Assembly: GCA_039621445.1 (NCBI GenBank)
Contig: CP154955.1
Coordinates: 12,776,960-12,840,959 of the forward strand
DNA from: Euglena gracilis
Lineage: Eukaryota; Euglenida; Euglenophyceae; Euglenales
DNA: 64,000 nucleotides
Reading direction: 5' to 3'
A program made the position numbers and the translations under genes. Shown piece by piece: positions 29,240 through 42,900 of the stretch (positions within the stretch are counted from its first letter, which is position 1; the number at the start of each line of letters is the position of its first letter). Under the pieces are notes generated by a model. It saw nothing but the letters and a program-made list of their open reading frames with translations, searched no databases and was not told where the DNA came from.

Positions 29240-30387
29240 CTCATCACTATTCAAAACCAGGTCCGGACACCCCCCTCACCAAGATTTTCGGAGGGGGTGT
29301 CTGAACCCTCCCCTCCCCTCCTCTGATGCAAGCGAGACTGATATTCGAAATTCACGGCAGGTAGCACAGCTTCACCCAGACCGTGCTCCGGGCCGAAGGT
29401 GTCCTCTCTTTTGGCGGGGGGTGCCTTTGGTGTTTGCATGGCGGGTGAAGTGCCATTTGCTGCGGCGGGGGTGTGTTGGGTGTCTGCCTTTGGTGGCGTG
29501 TTTGTGTTTGGTGCGTCTTCTAGTGTGTTCGGTGACTGGGGGCTTCGGCTTCGCTCTGCCGCTCCCCCGTGTTGGTTTGCATGTTTGCTTTGGCTTTGAG
29601 GGGAGAGTTGGGGCACCTGCTTGGATTGCGTCGTGCTTACCTGTTTTTGCTTGTCTCTTGCGAGCTTTTGTCAGCGGTTGCCCAAGCCCTACCCGGGCTG
29701 GCCACCATCTGCATTTTCATTCTTTTGCTCTTTTCTTGGCTGATGCTTCCGGATTTGCTTCGTCTTCACGCATGTGGTTTCCCGCTGCGTCCGCGGTGAG
29801 TGTCCACCACTCTCGTTTGGGTTTTCTGGTTTCATGAAATCCTGCATCCATCACTGCAGCCAATTAGCCAATTGCGTTGCCGTCATTCGTGCTGAGACGA
29901 ACGTTAGTTCTGCCGAGGCGTTGTTCTGTTGCACACCCACTTCTTCGTGGGGGGTGTCTTTCGTGGTGTTTTGCAAGATTCGCCGAATGAGGTCAGTTCC
30001 CTTGCCTGTCAATCCACTCCATGGGTGTGTTACTTGTTAATGCAGAGATCAGCTTCCATCCAACTCCTCAACTCCTGAGCAGCGTTGTTCATATTTGCTG
30101 ATTTTTTGGTCTTCTGTTTGCTTGAGTAATGTCTTGGCTTCTTCAGGCGTTGTTACGTTTTCACTGAGACGCATCCCGTGCACGATGAACGCACCTTTTT
30201 GTCCTCGCCAACGATGAATTGGGATATCAGCAGGTCTGTCGTTGTCTGTGAGTGCCTGTTCCTTTTGTGATGAGTGTCCCCCTCTTCGCAGCAGTTCAAA
30301 TAGCTTCTTTTGCAGGCGACGGATTCGAGTTCCATCTCGCGGGTAGAATTCGGTAATGCCAGAAGGGCACGGTTGGATGCAAGCCAT
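29240..30387 (-). CDS. Unassigned coding-like locus in several frames
   Basis: On the minus strand three stretches look coding by composition. One is a 112-codon frame from the ATG at 30387 with DGTRIRRLQKKLFELLRRGG. Another, at about 30015-29864, has GKGTDLIRRILQNTTKDTPH and MTATQLANWLQ. The third, about 29616-29251, has a Thr/Pro/Ala-rich part and then NFEYQSRLHQRRGG. Short non-coding joints separate them, so it could be one gene with introns of the non-conventional type or a decayed element. I do not recognise the family. Boundaries are uncertain. Confidence 0.3.
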
Positions 30388-30902
30388 GAGAATGGTACAC
30401 TTCCAACCCCCAAAGGGGTGGGCTTGGGTCGAAATTCAAAAGGGCGTTTAAACCTCAGCCAGTCACTTTTGGCCATGCATTGGACTGCCAGGCATCCAGG
30501 GTACCGAAACCCCACAAGTCTCAGTTTTGGAGTTTTCTGGGCCTTTTTTGTGCCATTTGGCCAGGTAAACCCCTTTCCTGCCCCCTTCCTACACCAGAAA
30601 AAATTTCTTTTCGTCATTGTTTTTTTATTTGAATTTGGTTTTTCGCACCATTTTAGAACCGTAAATGGAAGGAAACCCGGAAGCCTGAATTTGACCAACT
30701 TGACCAAATTTGGGGGCGGACAAGAAAGATTCATGAGCGAACAAACATGCACAATATTTTTTTTGAACAGGTGAAAAAGTTTGGGGATTGGGGTCCTCGA
30801 TTCCACCCCCCAATTGCCTGCCCCCACGGTCTGAGGGGGTGTATGAAGGAGCCTGACCATCACCAAATAATGGGGGTGAAGGAATTACTGGTGGCCACAT
30901 GC

Positions 30903-30922
30903 CGTGCATTTTCACGATTCAG
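30903..30922 (+). promoter_or_regulatory. Possible spliced-leader acceptor of the ABCF gene
   Basis: TTTTCACGATTCAG ends 23 nt before the ABCF ATG. Euglenozoan mRNAs commonly receive a trans-spliced leader just upstream of the start codon, at an AG. This is a positional inference only. Confidence 0.3.
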
Positions 30923-30944
30923 TGTTTTTGTGCCCCGCATCATA

Positions 30945-33900
30945 ATGGGCAAGAAGGACCGTGAAGCCAAGAAGGCCGCGGGTGCCACGACCAAGAAGGC
31001 CCCAGCCAAGGTGGCCGCCCCCGAGAAGGTGACCAAGGCCGTCATCAACGACAAGGCCTGCAAGCGCCTGCCATGGAGCCCGCCTCTCAGCAACCAGAAT
31101 GTCAAGCATTTTTTTCAAAAAAAAATTATCTGTCCATCTTTGCTCGAATGTCAACAGAAGGTCTATTTTGTTAGTCTTTTTTTTGCTGCATCTTTTCTGT
31201 TAGTCGATCCAATGTCAGGTGTTGCAGTAAGGTGAGGGGTGCGGTTGGTTCGGCTTAGGGTTTTGGTCAGAGTTAGGGTTAGGTCAGCATTAGGGGTGGC
31301 AACTGTATGTGCAACTGGGTCAGCAACTGGGGGGGGGGGTCAGGAACTGAATTGGACAATTGGGGGTGGGGGGCCAAAAAAACCCTTTCCCTAACCCCAA
31401 CCCTCACCCTGACTCTGATCCTGCTCCTTCAATAACCGACTTGGAAAAAGTGCCGGTCGTTTAGCGAAACAGAACCCAAAAATGAACTGAACCAGGTCCC
31501 ATTGGTCTCCAAGAAGATGGGCTAATTTGAAAATGCCCCAAAAGGGGCTCCGAAAGCCTCCAGATAACACAAATGCAGTGCACAAAATGCAATGCTAAGG
31601 CAGGATTACGGAGAGGTCACAGGGTACAGTTGGGCTTGAGGGGATTTCCAGCCCCCACTCCACAGGAGTGAGTGAGTCAGGAAGACTGCATGGTGGAGGT
31701 CAGAAATGAGTGAATGCTGAATCCCCAATCCTCCAAGTGGCGGGCTTTCCGCGGTGTTGGAACATTGCGTTGTCACCGGGGTGCTGACCTCGCGCAAGGA
31801 CTCCCGTGCCCGGCCCTCGCCTGGCAGCCACCCACGGCCCAGCAAGGAATCAGCACATTGTTGCAGCACATGAATTTATTCGGGGGTAGATAATGCCTTT
31901 CTTTTTTATTTGATGAAACTTGATAACAGCAGACTCCCTGGACTTGCTGGACGAGCCCCAAGGACCCAATCCCTGAGGGGGGTGGAAGACTCAAATTTTT
32001 GTGTGCTTTTAAATTTTGGCAATATCCTTTAATATTTGTGTTTTGATTGTCTCATTGCACTCATTGTATTTCTTCTGGAAATTTATGGGTCACCTTTCTC
32101 TTCACACTTAGCTCATGAAAGCGGACTTGCCTTGTGCAGTTACGGAATTAGAACGTTTCCGAAATTATGTCCTTTTTGGGAGTCGCTTTTTTTGCCGCCG
32201 GCTTTGGATGAACACGTGTCTCAAAACGTGCGAGGAAAAAAAGGTTCCAACTCAAATTTCAAGAACAGCAGTGGACAATCCCAAACATACAACCTGTGAA
32301 TTCGCAGACTTTGTGGTGTCACATTATCTTCCACCTGAAGCTGATCAACAAGTTCACAATCCAGAAGACCACCCACCCGGTGGTCACTGCTGCCAGAGTG
32401 GACGCTTGGGGACCAAAATGACGGGTTCGGGGGTGTCCGGAATTCTCCAGCCTGTTCATTGCCTGCGGGACGACCATACCATTATGCAAGTTTGCACCAC
32501 ATTTTTCTTTCGGTGTTTCGTGTGGAGTTTGATTTTTTTGAAATGGGGACTTCTTGGTGGTCGCTGGCAACATTGGTTGACACGGATAGGTCGCCATCAA
32601 CCCCCCCCCCCGGGATTTTGACTGCCACACAAAAAGGACAACGACGTTTGGCGCCCCGTTTTGGGCCGCCAACCCATTGACTTTGGGTCAAAACAAGGTC
32701 AAAAAAGTCGAAAAAAATCGAAAAATCTTTTTTTGCCCAAAACGATGTTTTTTGGCCGGCCTCCCGGACCCGGAAAAACTGTTTTTGAGCCGAAAATGAG
32801 TGTTTTTCGACCACGCCGTTTTCCTGCAGCAGCCCTGCCTTACACATTCAAAGGGATTTTGTTATTGCAGGGCGGGGGTGTCCATGCACAATTGCATTTG
32901 CACATGGGTTCCCATCCAGCTTTCCTCCCGCTCAAGTGAGACATTTCACCTTGAGAATACTGCATATTGACCACCCATACGGGGCTTCTGGGCAGGTTTT
33001 GGGTCATGATTTGTGATTTTTCAACAGAAAAAATGGGAGGGGGGCTTAAAAATTTTTCAGGGGGTGGTCAAATTTTTGGTGGTCGGAGTGACTATTCGCT
33101 GGCGACCACCAATGGTCGCCAGGCAGTGGCCATGGTTGTTTGGTCACAGTGACCTCCAAAAAAAATTGGCCAATTTCCCGCCATGAGCCGGTTCCTAATG
33201 AGGGCGGGGGGGGGGGGGGGTGGGGGGGGGCCTTCCACCTCAGGCCCCTCCAGGAGAGTTGCATATGGCGTTTAACATCAATAACACAACCTTACCTCCT
33301 CTTCAAATGGACACAATTCACCGCACAATGACACTGCATATTCACAAGTCAACTTTTGGGAGGGTCGGTTTTTTTTCAACCACCAATGGTCGCGAGGCCA
33401 TGGCCAAAGGGTTGCCAGCATGCTTGTGCTTACCAACCGGGGGGGGGGAGGGGGGGGGGTGGGTGCTATAGGGTGCCTGCCCCTAGCAGTCACCCCCCCC
33501 CCCGGGGGGGGTATAGGGGTCAACATAGCCCACCAGGCGTCCCTGGGCCCGTGACCCAGAAAATTTTTTCATTGAAAATGTGGAATGGTTGGGGCCGTTT
33601 CCCCCCCACCTTTCCCCCCCGGGGGGGGATAGGGGTCCGGGCCGGACCCAGAAAATTTTCATTGAAAATGGCCGTTTCCGGGCCCCCGGCGCCTTCGGCG
33701 CCGGGGTCGGAGGGGGGTGCCTGCTAGGGGCAGGCACCCCCCGAAACCCTACCCCCCCCCGGGGGGGGGGGTCGGATCGGGTGCTATGGGGTGCCTGCCC
33801 CTAGCACCCACCCCCCCCCCCCCCGTGGGGTAGGCACCCGACTAAGCGCAAGCCTGGTTGCCAGTGAGCCCACTTGGCATTTTGTTGCATCCCCCCCTGC

Positions 33901-36900
33901 ATTATGGCTGAATTTTAAGGTGGTGCGGACCCCACCCCGGGGGAGGTTCCCCCAGGGGGAGGGGGGTACTTTTCGGCGCTGAAGGCGCCAAAATTTTTTG
34001 AAAATGGTGCCTTTTTTAACATTTTTCGCGATTTTTGGCCATTTTCGGGAAAAAAGTGGGTGCGTACCCCGGGACCCCCCCCCCCCGGGGCGGCCCCCCA
34101 GGGACTCGGGCACTTCGAGATCCCCCTCCCCCGGAGTTGGTCAATTTCAGCCTGATGGCTTGTTGGTCTGATATGAATGCGATTCCTTTGTTAGTTCATA
34201 CTTTGGGGAATTTTGGGAGGACATTATGAGATCATTGTCCCTTCTGCCCAAAGGTCAAAGCCATCATGTTTGGAGAGGTCATTCTCACCTGATGTCTTTT
34301 TGGTGTCTTTGCATTATTCCACTTCTGAGCATTTCGATGGCCGTTCAAGATGTGAAGGTCTCACAGGTGTCGATCGCCATCAAGGGGAAGCAATTGTTCC
34401 AGGAGGCCGACCTGGAGCTTGCCTACGGACACCGCTATGGCCTCATCGGTGCCACCCGGCCACTCCATAAACACAACATATTTCCGCTTGATGCTTTCAA
34501 TGCACTGGAATTTTCTTGTCTAAACCTGCCAACTTGCAGGGATGTAAACCTGCCAATTTCAGAGGATTGTTTTTTGAGAATCTTTCAGGTGTTTGAAATT
34601 GGCCAATTTGCCCATTTTAATAGATAGATAGTCATTTAAGGGGGGGGTGATCCATTTTCGAGGCATATGTGCGAACCCATACCAAAGGTCAATGGGCTTC
34701 CACTTTCGGTCACTAGGCGCGAATTGCCGCCATTTTTTCTCCAGCGCATTTCGCGATACCAGACTTGAACAAGTTGACGCATATTGGTCAACCAGTTCTG
34801 GGAAAGAAATCCGATTCCGGATCACAAGTTGTCGGGCACGGCGTTTTATTTTTTCTCTGGGTTTTTCCGTGTCTTTTCTGCTGGCATAAATTAAGGCAGT
34901 TGCCCCCATGTCCCCTCCCCTTCCCATGTTCTGAACCACAGATTGCCTTCAACATGGTCCTGCGAGCTGAAAGCCGAAACCAAAGGGAAATACCCAAAAG
35001 AAAATTTGGGATATCCAGCAAAAATGGCCGACCCAAACATTCATGCTCCCCTTATTCTCCCTCTGTGTGACTGGCCCCTGCTGGAAAGGGGATTTGCTCA
35101 ATGCTGAAGGAAGTTTGCAATGTCTCTGGGCCCACTCACGCCACAGCTTGGAGGGTGTTACTCAATGCAAATTTTCTTATCTCTTTCTTGGGGTGGCCGC
35201 AGGCAACGGGAGTGGTAAGTCGACACTGCTGGCTGCCATCGCGGCCCGGGAGATCCCCATCCCCGAACACATTGACATCTGGCACCTCCATGAAGAGGCT
35301 GCACCCAGTGACAGGTCTTCATCCATCTTTTGTGGCCTCAAGTCAATCAGAGAGGCTGATTGGTCCGTTGATCAAGAATGAATGTTGGCCAACCAAAGAA
35401 GTGGTCAACCATCCAGCCCTGGGCAGGGTTGTTTGGTTAACCCATCTTCGGTTAATCGACCACGACCCCCCCCCCGGTTAATCGATCGACCAAGGCCCAA
35501 TCGGTTAATGTCAATCGGCTCAATCTTTGTTCGGATGAACCTGGGGCCTCTTGGCATTGTTGGGAAATAAACAAATCCCATGGAAATTTTCAGCTTCCCG
35601 CTTGTGCACGCCATTAATCAGTTAATCGATCGAGGACCCCGGTTAACCACGGTTAATCGACCAGTTGCAAAAGGTCCGGTTAACTCATCAACCCTGCCCT
35701 GGGTAAGAAGAGAAATTGAATAATCAGATCAGGGATTACGGTGATTAATTTTGAGATGTTGTGTTCAACCCCCCACCCGAAGAATGTCACAGGTTTGTCG
35801 ACACCCCTGCATCACCTCACAGGTCGGCACTGGACGCCGTGGTGGACACCGTGCGGGACGAGTTCATCCGGCTCGAGAAGCTCATCGAGCAGCTGTTGGA
35901 GGATGACCCCGAAGGCAATGCTGAGCTCGTCGATCAGAGGCTCCCTGCCTCCTGCTTTCTTCCTTGCCTGATGTGCTGGAAGTAAGGGGCAAGCAAGGGG
36001 GAAGGTGGATTGCAGTGGATCCCCATTTCAACTTCGAGGCATTTCATGGCACCTCGCCTGGGGGTGTCCCAGCCTGGTCGGCAGCCCAGTGGCCCGGCAC
36101 AAAAAAAGCATCATTTTTTGGTAAAAAAAATAACGGCTGTCACCATGGCCAAATGGGGGTCACCATGGTTGTTGACGTTGCCGTTGCTGTTGGGGGAACA
36201 TGGCCCGGGCCAACGAGCCGGGGGCGGGATTCAAACAGTCAGTGAAGTGTTTCTGGGCAGCAAAGTGGGGCTTCTGGGCGGGACGCCTGCCAGGACAAGC
36301 TGGACCGCCTGGACCCCTCCACCTTCGAGAAGCGTGCCGGGGAGCTCCTCTTCGGCTTGGGCTTCCAACAGCAGATGATGGCCAAGAAGACAAAGGACAT
36401 GTCTGGAGGTTGGCCGGGGTGGCGTAGGAGGTCATTGGTTGTCCCGTTCAATGTCAAACTGTGCAGCATGGCAATATCCAGGCATGCCCCCCAACCAAGT
36501 TTGCTTGCCTCCCGCTGATTTTGATGTATTCTTTTGTCATTTCAAATCTCTAGTGTCACAGCCCGAAGGTTTTTACTCCATCGGGGGTTTGCCTCGGAAA
36601 CCAGAAGGCATCTGAAACTTTCAGCTCAGCTCCCCTTGCCCACTTGGGAAACCCCCGGTTCCCCATTCCCACAAAGCGCCTCCAGATTCACACCAGGTAT
36701 ACTCTATCTTGACTCAAAAAGATGGAAAATGGGAAGAGGATCCGTTGGGGTGTTGGGGGGGGGGGTACCCTTTTTGAGGCGGGAAATCCAGCCCCGGGTG
36801 AGCATAGGACCAATCCGGCTCCAGGTCAATCTCCAATTTTTTCACCTTTTTTCCATATTTCAGGTATTCAGGTTTTTAAACCCCCCGAAAAAGGGCAAAA

Positions 36901-39900
36901 GATTTTGATTCGTGTGAGAAGCAAGGTTGGACCAGAACTTTCCAGACGTTGTTTTGCGCGGTTATCCACCTGACGATTTCTGATTGTATGTGAATTGCGT
37001 TTTTGGGGGTGTTTCAGAACCTTTTTTGAAATGCATTCAAACAGGTGGAGTGTCGTAAGCGGAGAACGCAAAAAAAAGAGCGGTTGGGCAATTAGTGCCC
37101 ACCCCGCTCCCGGCGGATGCGTGTGGCACTGGCCCAGGCTCTGTTTGTGGAGCCGACCCTGTTGCTGCTGGACGAGCCCACCAACCACCTGGACCTCGGG
37201 GCGTGTGTGTGGCTGGAGGAGACCCTCGCCAAGCTGCCCGGCACCCTGGTGCTGATCTCCCACTCTCAGGTCCTGGGCGCGGCCTGGCGAATGGTTTTTG
37301 CACTGCCTGAGCTGGGGGGAACACAAACGGGTTTTTTTTGAAGCATTTTTGCGGTATTTCTGACAAAATTCATGAATTTTCCATTTTTTTGTGTGTTTTT
37401 CCCCTGCATTTTCCCCAATCAATTCTCCAACTTTTGGCACATGTTTCAGTTCTACTGACCAACTCGTTGTTATCTTTAGGGTGGTTAATAAGATGATGTT
37501 CCATGGGAAAATCTGTCAAATTTTGGGATTTTCATGATGCAACATAATGATGCATGTCCGCATGTGTCATTGGCTTTGTCCAGCCAGCACCTTTACAGCC
37601 AGCCCAGGGGGAGGGGAGTTGGAAACGGAAGTCTTTGAGAAAACTCCTGCCGTCTGGTCGCTGTTGTAGGTGACCTTGGAAAAACAGGATTTTGTTTGGC
37701 ACCCGGCCATAAGGCCATCCCCCGGTTGGGGTTGCAGGTCAGGTGGTGTGTGACCCCCCCCCCTCCCGGTCGGGGGCCAGTCATTGGGCCAGGGGGGGGG
37801 GTTATTTTTTTGTTGTGATGAAATAATCCTTCACCGATGTCTTTGCCGTGTGCCGGGCCCGCCCAGCCGTTGACTTCTTGAACGGCGTGTGCACCAACAT
37901 CATGAACCTGAACCACAAGGCGCGCTTGGAATATTGGACCGGGAACTACGATGCGTACGTGACCACCCGGGCGGAGAAGGAGCGGAACCAGCTCACCAAG
38001 TACCAGAAGGAGCAGGTGTGCGTGCAGCTGCGCGCGCGACATCTGTTCTGTGCCATGCGACATGGATGCACTGAGGCAGTGTTTTTTTTCTAGGCTTCAC
38101 AGCGGGTGGCAAATGGCAGAATGACTGCGAAGCCCCGATCAATTGCTGCAACGTTGCAACGTGTAATTACAGTTCCAAACCAGCCAAGGCCAATTCTATT
38201 TGTTTGTCCCGCGAATGACCACAGGGTTTGAACTTGCAGAAACTTGGGGACCCTCCCTCCCAATTTAGACCGACCCCTCTTTTTGTCCTGACCAAAGTGC
38301 CAATTGCCTCAGAGGCCACATGGAAAAGGAAGACTGCTTCGATGAGACAGCCCTGCATCTGGGGTGTGATGTTGAGGTTGAGATTTCTTCATGAAATGTC
38401 TTCCCATTTTCCTCCCAAAAGAAAATATCAGGGGGATGAGTTTCACCCCCCCAGGGGATGTCGTGTGTGGGTCTTCTTTTTGAAAAAAGGATGTGGGGGT
38501 TGGGTCGGGAAAAAGTGCGGTGGGTACTGGATTTTTCTGAATGATTGACTGGTTTTTGGCCCGAACCCCCTCCCCCTCCCCCCCCCCCAGGGGGGTCGGC
38601 AAAAAAAATACCAAACTGACCCAGCATCGAAAGCGCCGAATTTTTTTGCCTTTTTTTTTTTTAAATTTTCACGTTTGTGGCAAATTTCTTTGGATTCCAG
38701 AGTGGTCAACCCCCCAAGGTAATGATCGACTGGTTTTCCGGAAAAAAATTTGTTTGACTGGTTTTTCGAAGAGTGGAAGTCTTTTCTTGAGCCGGAGGGG
38801 ACCCCCGGGGGGGGGGGGGTAGGAGCACTTTTACCCAGCAAGCACCTCCCAACTCCCAGCTGGGCTGGAGACCCCTCCAGGAGGGGGGGGGGGTCTGCCG
38901 AAATAAAGTTCGGGCCAGCCCAGCAAAGCCGGACTGAACCGAAGAAATTTTTGGTGCAAAGTGCCAAATTTTTTTTAAAAAAGGGTCAAAAAACGGCCAT
39001 AAATGGCATTTTTGGGTGGTTTTTGGGATTTCATCTCCAATTTTGGTTAAAAAAAAAAAGGCAAGCCGGCTGGATTTGGGCTTTTTTGGGGCATTTTTGA
39101 GTACCCCGCCCCTGGACCTCTCCTGCGGGGGTGGGGTCCAGGCAGCCTTCGGGACTCCCCCCCCCCTAGGGGGTCCTTCAGAAAACTCCTGTGGAAGTGT
39201 CCCCCCCCTTCCCCGGGGTCAGTAAAAAAAATTGTATACCTGCATGATATACCAACAGGTCTTATAAATGGCCCAAAATATATTTTGAAAAAAGTTGTAG
39301 TCACACGATAGCTTACCGAAATCCACATCCCTCCCCCCCCCCGTCCAACGACCGGCTTTGTCCAACGACCACCCCCCGGTCAGTAGCGATCTTTTTCCAG
39401 GTGATCTTTTTTTCCAGACGTTCGCGTTCTTACCTCCAGCCTTTTCTTACAACTTTCATGGCGGATTTTGTTCCTGTTCAAGATGTTGCCGCTGCTGTTG
39501 TTGTTGGTCCGTCAGAGTATAGACCGAGGCCAAAAAACATCGTTTCGGCCAATTTTTTTTGATTTTTTTTCAAATTTTTCAACCCGTTTTTGACCCAAAC
39601 TCCATGGGTTTTGTTTTGGGCCAATAACGGGAGGCCAGGGGGCCGAAAATGCTCATTTTCGGCTCAGAAACAGGTTTTCCCGGTCCGGGAGGCCAAAAAA
39701 ACATCGTTTCGGGCATTTTTTCCGACTTTTTGACACAATTGCTGAGTTTTTGCAACTCCATAACTTTTTTCTTCACCTTGGGGCGAAAGCAGAAGAAAAA
39801 TTTTGACCCCGGTCTTGTCTAACGACCCCCCCCCCGGTCAGTGACGATATTTGGCCAAAATAGCGACCATTCCCCCGGTCAGTAGCGATATTTAGCGGTC

Positions 39901-42900
39901 ATTGGACAAGGGGGGGGGGAGGTAAAAGTTGGTCATTTTCCTGGGATTTGCTTTTTTGAACTGCTTTGGAACTGATTTCCCATATGTGATCAACTCCCTT
40001 AGAGGCATTGAAAAACTGCCAAAATTTTTGCAGGGTATCTGTGTGCGAACGAAATTCATGTCGTGTATGCTGTTTCCCAAAAAGCCTTGCTCTGAAGCCA
40101 AATGCTTTTTTTTGCATCTGGTTCTCGATGGTGTTTGCCGCGTTTTCTTTTTTCTTGTTCAGCCAAAAAGACCGTCACTAAATCTGTCCCATTCAGGCCT
40201 TCTGCAAAGGCCAGCAATACCTCCCGGGGGGGGGGGGCTGAACTGCAGCTTGGCTGGTGGAAATCCCAGTGGACCCCCCCAGGAGGGAGGGTCCGCTGGG
40301 ACCCCCAGGGAGGGAGGGAGGGAGGAGGTCTGGCTGGTGGAAGAAATTTTCCAATGACCGGCGCAAAATGCCGAAAATATTTGGACCCCCAAAACTGGCC
40401 CAAAAGTGCCCATTTTTGGCCATCTTTGAGGTGGGTTTTTTTTTGGAACAAAACCAGCAAAAAAAAACCTCATTCAAATCCTCAGTTTTAACGATAATTT
40501 TCAAAGGAATAATAATTTTTCGAAGGGATTTTTTTTCCAGTATGAGGGACCCCCATACCCCCCCCAGGGGCTACCATTTTTTCCGGTGTCTAGCAAAATG
40601 GCTCGCCAGTGGACCCCCCGGGGTCCTCGAGCAATGGCCTGGGCCCATTGTGCTGGTATCTTGCACGATTCACTGCTGCGCCGCAGGATGACATCGCCCA
40701 CATCAAAAAGTTCATTGCGTCGTGCGGGACGTACGCCAATCTGCTGAAGCAGGCCGAGAGCAAGCAGAAGGTGATCGACAAGATGGTCGAGGCGGGGCTT
40801 ACGGAAAAGCCAGTGCCCGACCCGAAGTACGAATTCTACTTTCCAAGCAGGCTTTTGCTTAAAAGTTCGCTGTGCCCCCCCCCCCTTCGGGGGGGATTGG
40901 ATTGGGTAGTCCAATTTGGCTGGTGGGAATCCTAGTCCCCCCCCCCCCCGTGAGGAGTGGGGAGTCCACTGGCAGGGCCAGCTAGTGGAAATTTTTTTTC
41001 CAGTAACCGGCACGAAGCACCGAAAATTTTCTTTGGACCCCCAAAACTTTTGGCCATTTTGTTCCATTTTTTTGGAACAAAATCATCCAAAAAAGGACAC
41101 ATTAAAAACCATATTTCCACCTTGGCGCGCAACACCAGACCCCAGACCCCCTCCCTCCCCGGGAGGAGGGGTCTAGCTGGTGGCTTTTTTCCGGTGTCTA
41201 GCAGTGGACCCCCCGAGTTCTTTAAGCAAAAGCCTGTTCCCAAGCCCTGGTGGGTTGCCCCCACCCGTCATCGCGTTCCACAACGTGTCGCCAGGGTGGT
41301 GCCCAGGATGATTGAGATCCAGTTTCTCGCGTTGGTCAAGTGAAACCACCATTGTACCGCAGCCAGATAATGTCCCTTTTTTTTGTATGATTTGCATGGT
41401 TTGACATTTGTAATTTCTACCTCTTTCCTCAAAGGTTATGCTGTGAAATGAGTTTGCGCAAAGGTGCATTTGATTGTGATGTCTCAGTGACATACGATGC
41501 ACAAATCTACCAAGGACAACACATTTTTTGCTGCTGAGGATGAGGAATATCTGTTCTGGGTTTGTGTTTTCTGCAAAGCAAACATTCACCCTATTTTTTT
41601 ATGTTGTCTTTCAGGGTGCAAATATCAACATCCCCGGCATTTTTTTGAATCATTTGTTGCTGTGTGTCAAGGTGTTCCCAACAGGTATTTTTAACTACAA
41701 ATAGAAGGAGGAGGATGGCAATGTAATGGCGAATAATTGGGTGCCGTTGGGCGGCTCCCTATGCTGTTCTCGTATAGCGGCAAGAAGGAGGATTATTTGT
41801 ACACCGATTTGAGCTTCGGTATCGACCTGGACAGCCGCATTGCGCTGGTGGGGCCCACCCGCAGCCTTGCTGACGCTGGAACCCTGCCCCCATGCGTATC
41901 AAAACCCTGCCGTCGGCTCTTCGTTCTACACATTTGTCTTCGAACACGGAGAGCAAGGCAAGACACAGACAATTTTGGCTTCGGGCCCTCTTGGAATGCA
42001 CAGGGGGTTTGAACCCCTACCCGTTCATTCATTGGGACCCCCAGGAGGAGTGCCAGTGGTTAGGGCTCCCAAACCATTTTGGACGATGTGAAAATCCACG
42101 TTGAAATGAGAAGGAGTTGTTGCTGCCGGGAACCACATGCGCGAGGAGGGAACCATATGGAACTCATCAGTGCATACACGCTTTTTGAACTCCGTTTTCG
42201 GCAGTGATTGGTGACCAAGAATAGATGCCCTCGGCCATTTTTCTGTTTCATGAAAGTAATTTTTGGGCGGATGTGATGTTGCGGGCATAGGGACACAGCA
42301 CATGGACAGGGCTGCGCCTGAAACGGAGCGGGCAAGTCCACACTGCTCAAGTTGATCTGCAAGGACCTCGAACCTTGTGAGGGTGAAGTGCGGCTGCATT
42401 CCCACTTGCGCATTGGCCGCTACAACCAGCATTCTGCGGAGGTGTTCCCCGCCACCTACACTGCATCTCTTATCGCACTGCAGTCCTTTTTTTGTGCTAA
42501 ATACCTCCATTTAAAACCACGGGTCGTTATCTGATTTTTTGAGCTGGGGAACATCCAGAGAGGTTGTTGCAAATTAGGGGTCATAGTCAAGGGGTGGGGT
42601 TGTCGAAATGTGATAAGTAGACCAAAATGACCCCAAAGCTTCCAAGTGACCAAAATTCCTACGGAGGAACAAAAATGCCCCCAAATGTCTTGAATGCCCC
42701 TGCAATGACCAAAATTAAATTCAATTAAATTTGTATGAAGGTGGCAAAAAATGCCCAGAATAACCAAGAGGACCTGATCAGGCATTTGCTTAAGGACCCC
42801 CGGGGGGGGGTGGGGGTACTGGCTAGCCAATCGGCTAGACACTGGAAAAAGTGGACTTGCTAGACCCCCCTCCCCCCGGGGGGGGGGGTCCGGGGGTCCC

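Larger units (their letters stand above)
31092..34333 (+). other. ABCF intron 1 (non-conventional, 3.2 kb)
   Basis: Ends pair as CAGAA (from +4) with TTCTG (ending 6 nt before exon 2). No GT-AG. It carries several repeats. The exact joint is uncertain by 1-2 nt; the joined reading is [12 protein letters not shown]. Confidence 0.6.
38016..40686 (+). other. ABCF intron 7 (conventional GT-AG, 2.7 kb)
   Basis: Donor CAG|GTGTGC, acceptor CCGCAG|GAT. Loaded with nested repeats, including elements at 39353-39908 and 40194-40641. Confidence 0.8.

Noticed and set aside
31265-31425. A true telomere or chromosome end
   Set aside because: Only a few degenerate TTAGGG-like units inside an intron of a complete gene.
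32115-32672. A gene in ABCF intron 1 (168-codon plus frame and 117-codon minus frame)
   Set aside because: No domain, Cys/His-rich odd composition, and both lie over MITE-like sequence.
34448-35202. A GT-AG reading of ABCF intron 2 (ATCG|GTGCCA..CGCAG|GC)
   Set aside because: It keeps frame but removes one residue from the Walker A loop, while the 3/5 pairing joint restores GANGSGKS.
37270-37866. A canonical AG acceptor for ABCF intron 6 (CCCAG|CCGTT)
   Set aside because: It leads to a stop within a few codons; the pairing-rule joint gives the conserved SHSQDF.
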